NCBI GenBank assembly: GCA_013140995.1
Contig: JABFRX010000089.1
Location: 1-33,088, forward strand
DNA from: Alphaproteobacteria bacterium
GTDB taxonomy: Bacteria; Pseudomonadota; Alphaproteobacteria; Micropepsales; Micropepsaceae
DNA: 33,088 nt
Direction of reading: 5' to 3'
Under the pieces are notes generated by a model that was not told the DNA's origin, made no database searches, and saw only the letters and a list, made by a program, of their open reading frames with translations. Positions 15,888 through 22,735 of the stretch are shown here, one piece after another (position 1 is the first letter of the stretch; each line of letters opens with the position of its first letter). A program made the translations under genes and the position numbers.

Positions 15888-16562
15888 GGCGATACAGTGC
15901 TCCGCAAGAAGCGCGCCACCGGCTCAAAACCACCGCTTCGGCGCGAAGAAGAAACCACGTCGCGGTCAAAATAACCGCGCCGTCAGACCTTCCCGTCTTT
16001 TCGAAACACCGCCGCCCAAATTACCCAACGCTCGCCGACGCCGCGCGGACGTCTTAGCCCCTTACGCATACTGCCGCCCTCCCTAGGCGGTAGCCGCGCA
16101 ATACGCCTCACAACAAATGGACTAGAGAATCACGCGACTACTCTACCCAGAAGCGTATGTCTACTTTCGGGTTTGCAATAGAGGGGGATGAAAATTTTTC
16201 CGCATGCGGAGCAATTTGCATCGCTTGCCGATCGTTTACGACGTGCACGGACGATGATCGCAAAGTGTTACCGGCCGTTGCAGAGGTTGATCGCAGCCGA
16301 TGGTTACGACGACCGCACTCATGCACGGAGAGAGTTTCGATGCGCATGCTCTGAACGCCTAACGTGTTTTTGCAATGCAGCGTGTTTTGTCTGGCGAGCC
16401 GAACGCTTCCCTTCGAAGAGTTAAGCACTTGAGCGGTCAGAAAGTGCGGCTTGGAACGCCTCTTGCTCAAAGCTTCAAGCCCTGGCGCGTTAGTCAGAAG
16501 ACCGGGGGCCGCGCTGTTGTCATAAGTGTCGGGCTTAGGCTGTCGCTGGGATAAGTTGGTTT
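15888..16562. other. Gene-free region between the barrel gene and the LuxR solo
   Basis: About 675 bases with no supported gene. A minus-strand frame at 16138-16470 has no start signal or recognisable composition. It contains an imperfect hairpin at about 16071-16093 (CTGCCGCC with GGCGGTAG), and a 12-bp perfect palindrome TCCGCATGCGGA at 16199-16210. The patch at 16190-16200 is A/T-rich. It must carry the promoters of the two divergent genes. Confidence 0.5.
16199..16210. promoter_or_regulatory. 12-bp perfect palindrome, possible operator
   Basis: TCCGCATGCGGA is self-complementary over its full length, beside an A/T-rich run, in a long non-coding region some 350 bases upstream of the LuxR solo. 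Lux-box-like dyads are targets of LuxR-type dimers, but the distance is large and the assignment is tentative. Confidence 0.3.
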
Positions 16563-17309
16563 ATGGTGGTTCTCTTAGAGGGTCGTGTTGGGGCAATGGA
16601 CACGTACGCCGAACTGACCGAAGCGCTAGCGCGCATTCGTGCCGCTGCAACTCAAACAGCCGTTTGGCCGGGCGTTAAGGATTTCTCGGCTCGATTTGGT
16701 TACTCGCATCTCTTTGCCCTCGACCTGACGCGGTTGGCCGGCGGCATAAGTGAAGCGATGCTTCATAGCGATACTCCGAACGTCGTTGGGGCGTTCGACC
16801 GTGAGCTGACCGCGGAGCAACACCCGGTCATTCGCGCCTGTATGGAGGCGCCCCAGACCTTCCTTGTTTCCGAGGTGCGGGACGCCCCGGCGCAGAAGGG
16901 GGCCCCGTGGACCAAGTTTCTGGCGGATGTCGTTCGCACCGGCGAAGGCTTGGTGGTGCCGGTCTATCTGGGCGGCCAGCCGTTTGCGGCCGCAAACTTC
17001 GGTGGGGCGAAGCCCGATACCTCGCCGCTGACTCGTGCGCTGTTACAGGTGGTCGCTCACGCGGCGGTGGACCGGACAATCGAGCTGCGCGACGGCAGGC
17101 CGGCTGCGGTCAACATGCTCTCGGCGCGCGAGGCGCAATGCCTGCGGCAGGTCGCGATCGGGCGGCCGGATGCCGAGGTCGGCCAGCTGTTGGGGATTAG
17201 TCCGCGGACCGTGCGCTTCCACGTCGACAGCGCCAAGGCGAAGCTGGGCGTTTCGACCCGTATTCAGGCGGTCGCCAAAGCTCTTCGCGAGCGCATCATC
17301 GCCGTCTGA
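16563..17309 (+). CDS. LuxR-family solo with autoinducer-domain-like N-terminus
   Basis: A 248-residue transcription factor. The N-terminal part (about 15-165) fits the autoinducer-binding PAS-like fold; the C-terminal LuxR helix-turn-helix spans about 180-240 (MLSAREAQCLRQVAIGRPDA, ISPRTVRFHVDSAKAKLGVS). No luxI-type synthase is in the window. In the segment TPNVVGAFDRELTAEQHPVI, the positions that are Trp, Tyr and Asp in AHL-binding relatives appear to be Val, Phe and His, so an acyl-homoserine lactone ligand is doubtful. ATG 16563 or ATG 16596 (MDTYAEL) may be used; neither has a strong ribosome site. Targets unknown. Confidence 0.88.
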   Translation: MVVLLEGRVGAMDTYAELTEALARIRAAATQTAVWPGVKDFSARFGYSHLFALDLTRLAGGISEAMLHSDTPNVVGAFDRELTAEQHPVIRACMEAPQTFLVSEVRDAPAQKGAPWTKFLADVVRTGEGLVVPVYLGGQPFAAANFGGAKPDTSPLTRALLQVVAHAAVDRTIELRDGRPAAVNMLSAREAQCLRQVAIGRPDAEVGQLLGISPRTVRFHVDSAKAKLGVSTRIQAVAKALRERIIAV

Positions 17310-17313
17310 CGCG

Positions 17314-18000
17314 TTAGCCGAGTGTCCGGCCTATCCAGATGACGCGGCCGAGTGCTTCCAACGCGTCGGGGTCGAGGTCCGCGTAGGGCTGATAGCGTTC
17401 GTTGTCGGCGGCGATGGTCACCCGCTTTGTGGCGGGGTGCATCGTCACGCGGCGGATCAGCAGCGTGTCCTCCAGCCTCAAAACATAGATACCCTCGCGC
17501 CTTAGGTTAAGCTGTGCGGTGTCGACCAGCGCATGATCGCCGTGGCCGAGTGTCGGCTCCATCGAATCCCCCGACATGGCGACGGCTGCAAGTTGCGAGA
17601 ACGGGCTCGACGTTACTTGGCGCAGCCAAGCGCTTGCGAACAATTCGAAGCCCATGGCGTTTGCCGTGTCGGCGAGTGCAGTGCGGCCGGTCGCGAGCCG
17701 CATATCGAACAGCGGTATGCGCTCGTAGTCGGCGAGTTCGGGGACAGTTTCTTGCGGTTCGGTTCGCGCTTGGCGTTTTGCTTTCGCGGGTTCGCGTATG
17801 CGGCCGTCGCCGGTTTCGAGCCAGAGCGGATCTTGGCCGAGCGCGCGGGCGAACTTCGCGCCGTGCTTCGTTCCTTTCGCGCGGCCGGATTCGAGTTCCA
17901 TCACGGCTTGCTGCGAGACGCCGACGGCGCGTGCCAAACTCACTTGCGTCATGCCTAACGCTTCGCGCGCTTTTTTGATTCTGGTGCCTACGCCCGACAT
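17314..18000 (-). CDS. XRE/Cro-CI helix-turn-helix repressor with S24 (LexA-like) domain
   Basis: A 228-residue phage-repressor-like protein. Residues 5-62 form the helix-turn-helix (KKAREALGMTQVSLARAVG, VSQQAVMELESGR), followed by a basic linker and an S24 peptidase-like domain (about 95-225). The nucleophile motif is present (SGDSMEPT, Ser146). In the strand where CI/LexA proteins have the general-base Lys (VKR), this protein reads LLIRRV, so Arg183 occupies the site and self-cleavage may be lost. ATG 18000 (MSGVGTRI) is the start; the frame is open to 18474 but the extra codons run into the divergent gene and look non-coding. It is divergent from the membrane protein at 18172, which it may regulate. 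Confidence 0.92.
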   Translation of the reverse strand: MSGVGTRIKKAREALGMTQVSLARAVGVSQQAVMELESGRAKGTKHGAKFARALGQDPLWLETGDGRIREPAKAKRQARTEPQETVPELADYERIPLFDMRLATGRTALADTANAMGFELFASAWLRQVTSSPFSQLAAVAMSGDSMEPTLGHGDHALVDTAQLNLRREGIYVLRLEDTLLIRRVTMHPATKRVTIAADNERYQPYADLDPDALEALGRVIWIGRTLG

Positions 18001-18118
18001 GCGAAGACCCTCCCGATTCCTGAGCCAGTCTAGCGCGGGTGGCGGCGAAGCGCCGCGATTGCCCGAATTCCGTCCTTTTCCAGCCACCTGCGTGATCGAC
18101 CCACGCAAATGCGGCTTG

Positions 18119-18158
18119 CTTGCATCATGTGAATGAGGCTCTCCTGAGCCTTGCATCA
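18119..18158. promoter_or_regulatory. Candidate operator: palindrome flanked by direct repeats
   Basis: A perfect six-base stem AGGCTC-TCCT-GAGCCT (18136-18151) is flanked by two copies of CTTGCATCA (18119-18127 and 18150-18158). It lies between the divergent S24 repressor and the membrane protein gene, just before the latter's start, where a repressor or a leader hairpin would act. Confidence 0.4.
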
Positions 18159-18171
18159 ACGGTGGGGCTTG

Positions 18172-18984
18172 ATGCCTTCGGCTTGCGATTCCGGCGGCGC
18201 GTTCGGTTGCGCGATTGAGAACATCCCGTGGGTGATCGGGATGCTCTTGGCGCTTGTCGTGTTGCTTGTCGCGGCGCGCGTCGCTTTGGTGCTTCTCGAG
18301 CGCCGCCGTCATGCACCGCAAATTGGGCCGGTTGCCGCGCGGCCCGCACCCCGGGTGGTCGGGCCTGGCAGTCCAGTGCAGCCGACACCCCCGGTGCCCG
18401 TGAAGCCTACGCCGCTGCAGTTGCGCGTCGCCGATGCGCCGGACTTGCGGGTTACGGATTTTTCGAACGGTCAAACGCGCAGCGACTTCGGCGAGATGAT
18501 CACCGACATTATTCTGACCGGCGACGGGTGGAAGAAGTTGCCGTCAAAGGCTGCCTCCGGCGTTGGGATCGGCGGCCTTTACGTGCGCGAGGTTAAAGGC
18601 GGTGGCGGGTTCGAAGCGCTGGCCGTCGACACGAAGACCAGCGAAGCCGAATACGCACCGGCCGCGATGTCGAATGCAGCGTTGGAACAGGCGCTAAGCG
18701 CGCTCTATGCGCAGGGTGCGTTCGGCAGGTCGATCAACGAGAGCGTTGCCCACGAGCTGATCCGCGGTTTGCGGAATGGGCCGCCGTTCTTTCGCAAGGA
18801 ACTATGGCGGCACAATCTGACGAATGGGGTCACCGCGGTGACGCAGCTTGGACCCGCTGGCGAGCCGAAGAGCAGCACTATGCGCTCGCATGCGCGATTG
18901 GTAACCGGCGCTTACGCGTCGCTGAAGCAACTCGACCGCGGTGGCGTCTATCTCGCCGGCCGGTCGATCGACGACGGCGCTTAG
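18172..18984 (+). CDS. Membrane-anchored protein of unknown function, possible degenerate nuclease-like domain
   Basis: A 270-residue protein with one N-terminal transmembrane helix (WVIGMLLALVVLLVAARVALVLL), a basic stop-transfer ERRRH and a Pro-rich linker (PVQPTPPVPVKPTPLQ) before a soluble domain of about 180 residues. In that domain, GVGIGGLYVREV ... AVDTKTSEAEYAP resembles the core of PD-(D/E)xK-type nucleases (acid in GxDG, then (D/E)xK), but the first acid is Gly here while DTK remains; this is a weak resemblance. ATG 18172 follows GGTGGGG; TTG 18151 is an alternative in the same frame. The stop overlaps that of the convergent sugar dehydrogenase by four bases. Topology suggests a cytoplasmic or periplasmic domain tethered to the inner membrane. 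Confidence 0.7.
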   Translation: MPSACDSGGAFGCAIENIPWVIGMLLALVVLLVAARVALVLLERRRHAPQIGPVAARPAPRVVGPGSPVQPTPPVPVKPTPLQLRVADAPDLRVTDFSNGQTRSDFGEMITDIILTGDGWKKLPSKAASGVGIGGLYVREVKGGGGFEALAVDTKTSEAEYAPAAMSNAALEQALSALYAQGAFGRSINESVAHELIRGLRNGPPFFRKELWRHNLTNGVTAVTQLGPAGEPKSSTMRSHARLVTGAYASLKQLDRGGVYLAGRSIDDGA

Positions 18985-20153
18985 GACGCCGGTTCGATCC
19001 GCAGCACGCGGCCGGTCTTCTCACCCGCTGGCGGATTGTCCGTGGTCACGTAGACGAAGCCGTCCGGGCTGACCCGCACGTCGCGGATGCGTTCGTTCAA
19101 CTCCTTCAGCAGTTCCTCTTGTCCGGCGACGTTGCCTTGCGCGTCGAGATCGACACGGCGGAGGTGCTTAAACGCAAGTGCGCCGAGCAGAAGATCGCCG
19201 TTCCATGCCGGGAACTTGTCGCCGCGATAGATCGCGAGGCCCGAGGGGGCGATTGACGGCGTCCACTGCAGGACGGCTTGTTGCATGCCTTGGCGCGCGG
19301 TGAACGGCGAGACGTAGGCGCCCGAGTAGTCCATGCCGTATGTGATGACCGGCCAGCCGTAGTTGAATTGTGGCTCGATGACGTTGAGTTCGTCGCCGCC
19401 TTTGGGTCCGTGTTCGTGCTCCCACAGCTTGCCGGTTTCGGCGTCGAAGGCGAGGCCTTGCTGGTTGCGGTGGCCGTACGACCAGTTTTCGCGCTTGGCG
19501 CCGCCGATCGAGAACGGATTGCTGTCCGGCACGCTGCCGTCGTCGTTTAGGCGTACGATCTTGCCGAGGTGGTTCGTCACGTCCTGCGCTTTTTCACGGT
19601 ACTCGAACCCGTCGCCGACGGTGAGTGCGAATGTGCCGTCCGCGAGGAATGCAAGGCGGCCGCCGTAGTGGTTGTTCGTGTCCTTTAGCGGCGATGCTTC
19701 GAAGATCACCTTGATGTCTTGGAGAGAGGTGCCGTCGAAGCGGGCGCGAGCGACGCGCGTTGCGTTCGCGGCTGCAGTGCCGTGCGCGTAGGTTAGATAG
19801 ACGAAATTGTTTTCGGCGAATTTGGGGTGCAGGACGATGTCGAAGAGGCCTGCTTGGCTTCCGGTGTGGACCGGCGGCACGCCCGCAATCGGCTGCGGCT
19901 GAAGCTGCCCGTTGCGGATGATACGAAGGCGCCCGGCACGCTCCGTCACCAGGATCGCTCCATCGGGTAAGAACGCCACCGAATACGGATGGTCCAGTCC
20001 CTTCGCGACTTCCGTCACTTTGTAGCCGGTGCTTACGACTTTGGCGGTGCTTGGCGGAGGCGGCGGGGGGCGAATCGGACCGGGCAGAACGTCGGCCAAT
20101 GCGGTGTGTCCAGCCATCGCAAGCGCGGTCGCCAGCAGCCAGCGTATGTGCAT
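18981..20153 (-). CDS. PQQ-dependent sugar dehydrogenase (YliI/Asd type)
   Basis: A 390-residue periplasmic six-bladed propeller enzyme that oxidises aldose sugars using PQQ. The signal peptide is MHIRWLLATALAMAGHTALA. Family motifs follow in order: GLDHPYSVAFLPDG, LVTERAGRLRII, HPKFAENNFVYLTYA, the active-site NNHYGGRLAF, HRNQQGLAFD, LWEHEHGPKGGDELN and NYGWPVITYG. ATG 20153 has GGAGAGA seven bases upstream; the frame extends further to 21101 but that sequence lies over other genes. No PQQ synthesis genes are present here, so PQQ would come from elsewhere. It ends tail to tail with the membrane-anchored unknown protein. Confidence 0.93.
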   Translation of the reverse strand: MHIRWLLATALAMAGHTALADVLPGPIRPPPPPPSTAKVVSTGYKVTEVAKGLDHPYSVAFLPDGAILVTERAGRLRIIRNGQLQPQPIAGVPPVHTGSQAGLFDIVLHPKFAENNFVYLTYAHGTAAANATRVARARFDGTSLQDIKVIFEASPLKDTNNHYGGRLAFLADGTFALTVGDGFEYREKAQDVTNHLGKIVRLNDDGSVPDSNPFSIGGAKRENWSYGHRNQQGLAFDAETGKLWEHEHGPKGGDELNVIEPQFNYGWPVITYGMDYSGAYVSPFTARQGMQQAVLQWTPSIAPSGLAIYRGDKFPAWNGDLLLGALAFKHLRRVDLDAQGNVAGQEELLKELNERIRDVRVSPDGFVYVTTDNPPAGEKTGRVLRIEPAS

Positions 20154-20240
20154 CCGAGTCTCTCCGGTCAAAACGAGGATAGAGACATCTGACCCTATTT
20201 CGGGGCATAAGCAAAGGGTCCGAAATGGGGAGCTTGAGCC

Positions 20241-20699
20241 GTGATTGTCCGCTGGATCGCCGCCTTTCTTGCAGCCACCGCCGTGATGGTGGTTTTGGGT
20301 TCGCTTGCGCATTCGCTGATGGTGCAGCAGGCGTGGATCGCTGCGACGGACATCGGCGATGGCGTCGTGCCTGCGACGTTGTCGGCCGGAGAGCGGTCCG
20401 GTTGGATACTGCACGACCTCACCGGCATGTTGCCGCTGTTCGGCGGCCTTGCCGGCGTCGCGCTTTTGGTCGCGTTTCTGGTGGGAAGCTTGGTCGCGCG
20501 CTTTACCGGTTTGCGCCCGGTCGTTTTTGCGGTCGCGGGTGCGACCGCGATCTTCGTCCTGTTCACCGTGATGAAGATGACGCTTGGGACTGTGGGCGTG
20601 TTCGGTGCGCGCGGGACTGTGGGTTTGGGTTTGCAGGTTGCGGCCGGGTTGATCGCGGGTCTTGTGTTTGCCGCCCTCACGCGTTCGCGCGCGGCTTAG
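20241..20699 (+). CDS. Four-helix integral membrane protein, hypothetical
   Basis: A 152-residue membrane protein with hydrophobic helices at about 5-25, 65-88, 95-118 and 125-147, and a short hydrophilic stretch (about 32-60) that includes DIGDGVVPATLSAGERSGW. No catalytic motif is seen. GTG 20241 has GGGGAGC upstream. It is divergent from the sugar dehydrogenase and abuts the next small membrane protein gene, whose ATG begins one base after this TAG, so the two are probably translated together. Function unknown. Confidence 0.8.
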   Translation: MIVRWIAAFLAATAVMVVLGSLAHSLMVQQAWIAATDIGDGVVPATLSAGERSGWILHDLTGMLPLFGGLAGVALLVAFLVGSLVARFTGLRPVVFAVAGATAIFVLFTVMKMTLGTVGVFGARGTVGLGLQVAAGLIAGLVFAALTRSRAA

Positions 20700-20921
20700 A
20701 TGAGCACGTCGAAGACACCGCGGGGTAAGTTCTTTCAGACGCTGCGGATCGGCGCGGTGTTCGTCGTCGTGTCGCTCTTGGGGTTCGGGTTGGCGCGTTA
20801 TCTGGAAGAAGGTAAGCGGTTCGACTTCGGGTCGTGGGTCGTGATCGCCGTGCTTGCGATCGCAGTCGTCGTCACGGCGGCGATCCGGGCGTTCGCCGCG
20901 TCGCTCAAGAACAAGAACTAG
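20700..20921 (+). CDS. Small two-helix membrane protein, hypothetical
   Basis: A 73-residue protein with a basic N-terminus (STSKTPRGKFFQTLR) and two hydrophobic helices (about 17-33 and 45-65), ending in SLKNKN. It starts directly after the upstream stop and would be the second gene of a small membrane-protein operon. Its 3' end may overlap the start of the MFS gene. No family recognised. Confidence 0.65.
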   Translation: MSTSKTPRGKFFQTLRIGAVFVVVSLLGFGLARYLEEGKRFDFGSWVVIAVLAIAVVVTAAIRAFAASLKNKN

Positions 20922-22140
20922 CCGGGCTCCAGCCATTCTCACACGCAACCTAAAACTCTTCTTGGGCTCGCGGTTTGCGGGCAATGTCGCGATGCAGGTG
21001 CAGGCGACGGCCGTTGCTTGGCACATCTTCAAGCTGACCGGCGACCCGTTCGCGGTTGGTCTCGTGGGCTTGGCCCAGTTCGTGCCGATGTTCGCGCTCA
21101 CACTCTATGCGGGCGACGTCGCCGATCGGTTCGAGCGGCGGCGAATCTTGGCGGCGAGCTATGCGGTTGAAGGACTGTGCTCGCTGATGTTCATCGGGCT
21201 CGCTGTGGGTGGTGTGACCGATACGTTGCCTTATTTTGCGACGCTGGTGCTGTTCGGCGCGGCGCGCGCGTTTTCGGCGCCGGCGTCGCAGTCGTTCTTG
21301 CCGCAGATCGTTTCGCCTGAGGAATTGCCGCGCGCCATCTCCGTGTCGTCGACAGTGTTTCAGGTTGCGGTGATCTCCGGGCCGGCTTTGGGTGGTGCGG
21401 TGCTGACGCTTGGCGCGGGGGCCGCGTATGCGATCTCGTTCGTGCTGTTCGTTGCGAGTGCTGCCGTCATCTACTTGATCGACGCGGCGGTGCGGCCGCG
21501 TGTGGACTCCGGCGGATCGCTCTATGAGCGGGTGCGCGAGGGCGTCACGTACGTGCGGCGGCGGCAGGAGTTGTTCGGTGCGATCTCGCTCGATCTCTTT
21601 GCGGTGCTGCTCGGCGGCGCGACGGCGCTTCTGCCGTTCTTCGCGCACAATATTCTGAACGTCGGCGAAGTCGGGTTCGGGATATTGAAGGCGGGACCCG
21701 CGATCGGCGCGGCGGTCATGTCGGTCGTGCTGACGGCGATGCCGCTCGGCCGGCATGCGGGGCTCAAGATGTTCGGGTCGGTTGCCATCTTCGGTGTCGC
21801 CACGATCGTGTTCGGGTTGTCGGAGAATTTCTATCTGTCGCTCGCGATGCTGATCACGCTTGGGGCGGCGGATATGATCTCTGTCAACGTGCGCCAGTCG
21901 CTGACGCAGCTGATCACGCCCGATCACATGCGCGGGCGGGTGAGCGCCGTGAACATGCTCTTCATCGGGGCGTCGAACGAGCTTGGCGAATTCGAGTCCG
22001 GCCTGACCGCCGCCTGGTGGGGTACCGTGCAGGCTGTTGTCGTGGGCGGCGCGGGGACACTCGCGATCGTCGGGCTTTGGTCGTATTGGTTTCCGGCGCT
22101 ACGTAAGGTCGATAGACTAAGCGATCTGAAACCGGTGTAG
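20854..22140 (+). CDS. MFS exporter, EntS/MFS_3-like
   Basis: A 12-helix major facilitator transporter of up to 428 residues. The loop 2-3 signature is YAGDVADRFERRRIL, and the sequence RNLKLFLGSRFAGNVAMQVQ resembles the N-terminus of the EntS-like drug and siderophore exporter group. The start is uncertain: TTG 20854 is the only canonical start upstream of the conserved RNLKLFLGSR, but it overlaps the preceding gene and gives a Ser/Arg-rich leader that looks out of frame with real protein; TTG 20962 and ATG 20992 would cut into helix 1, and a non-standard start near 20935 is possible. The substrate is unknown. A GFA-family gene follows nine bases after. Confidence 0.88.
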   Translation: MRSQSSSRRRSGRSPRRSRTRTSRAPAILTRNLKLFLGSRFAGNVAMQVQATAVAWHIFKLTGDPFAVGLVGLAQFVPMFALTLYAGDVADRFERRRILAASYAVEGLCSLMFIGLAVGGVTDTLPYFATLVLFGAARAFSAPASQSFLPQIVSPEELPRAISVSSTVFQVAVISGPALGGAVLTLGAGAAYAISFVLFVASAAVIYLIDAAVRPRVDSGGSLYERVREGVTYVRRRQELFGAISLDLFAVLLGGATALLPFFAHNILNVGEVGFGILKAGPAIGAAVMSVVLTAMPLGRHAGLKMFGSVAIFGVATIVFGLSENFYLSLAMLITLGAADMISVNVRQSLTQLITPDHMRGRVSAVNMLFIGASNELGEFESGLTAAWWGTVQAVVVGGAGTLAIVGLWSYWFPALRKVDRLSDLKPV

Positions 22141-22148
22141 GAGTTGCC

Positions 22149-22568
22149 ATGGAACGGACCGCGATTTGCTGCTGCGGAAGTTTGCGCGTGAAGGTTCGCG
22201 GCGAGCCGTTGCGCGTCGTTGTCTGTCACTGCTTTCAATGTCAGCGCCGCACGGGCAGCGTGTTCAGCGACAACGCGAACTTCCAACGCGCGCAGATGAT
22301 CGCGGTCGAGGGCGAGACGAAGACGTTCACGCGGGCGACAGAACGCGGCGGGCGGATGACGTTTCATTTCTGCCCACGGTGCGGGTCGTCCGTGTATTGG
22401 GATTTCTCGCTCGACCCGCTGACGGTGGGCATTGCGGTCGGTGCGTTCGCCGATCCGGGGTTTGCGAAGCCCGTGCGTTCGCTGTTCGGCGTCAGCCGGC
22501 ATCATTGGGTGCCGGATGTCGAGGGGGCTGAGGCGTACCTGGCCGATCAGCATGGCCCGCGGGAGTAG
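22149..22568 (+). CDS. GFA family (DUF636) zinc-binding protein
   Basis: A 139-residue protein of the glutathione-dependent formaldehyde-activating (GFA/CENP-V) fold. The zinc ligands are visible: CCC near residues 7-9, CHCFQC (about 26-31) and FCPRCGS (about 74-77). ATG 22149 has AGGAG upstream, just after the MFS stop. Most bacterial members lack a proven reaction; thiol-adduct handling is the usual suggestion. The gene lies next to a palindromic repeat on its 3' side. Confidence 0.9.
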   Translation: MERTAICCCGSLRVKVRGEPLRVVVCHCFQCQRRTGSVFSDNANFQRAQMIAVEGETKTFTRATERGGRMTFHFCPRCGSSVYWDFSLDPLTVGIAVGAFADPGFAKPVRSLFGVSRHHWVPDVEGAEAYLADQHGPRE

Positions 22569-22580
22569 AAGGAAGTAAGA

Positions 22581-22721
22581 TTCACCACCAAGACACCAAG
22601 AGGCACCAAGTTTCACCAAGAGGTCGGCGATATCTTCGGCGCGAAGCGCCCGTTATGCGTTCGATGCGCGCTATCGCGCGCGGGTGCCAGGCTTGGTGTT
22701 CCTTGGTGTCTTGGTGGTGAA
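22581..22721. repeat. Palindromic intergenic repeat (CCAAGACACCAAG type)
   Basis: A 30-base arm at 22581-22610 (starting TTCACCACCAAGACACCAAG) is repeated in inverse at 22692-22721 (ending TTGGTGTCTTGGTGGTGAA) with 27 of 30 positions matching. The spacer of about 80 bases contains further short GCGC-rich dyads. Inside each arm the unit ACCAAG recurs. It fills the gap between the GFA gene and the 3' end of the acyl-CoA dehydrogenase gene. It resembles dispersed REP/MITE-like elements with no coding capacity. Confidence 0.8.
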
Positions 22722-22735
22722 CCTTTCTTTTCTGC

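Noticed and set aside
16138-16470. Minus-strand open frame in the long intergenic region
   Set aside because: No ribosome site, atypical composition and no recognisable motif; treated as chance.
18001-18474. Upstream extension of the S24 repressor frame
   Set aside because: It runs antisense into the divergent membrane protein gene and has no repressor-like sequence; ATG 18000 begins the helix-turn-helix domain properly.
20154-21101. Extension of the sugar dehydrogenase frame far upstream
   Set aside because: The extra residues are charged and repetitive, lie opposite two membrane protein genes and the MFS gene, and the signal peptide with ribosome site at 20153 sets the real start.
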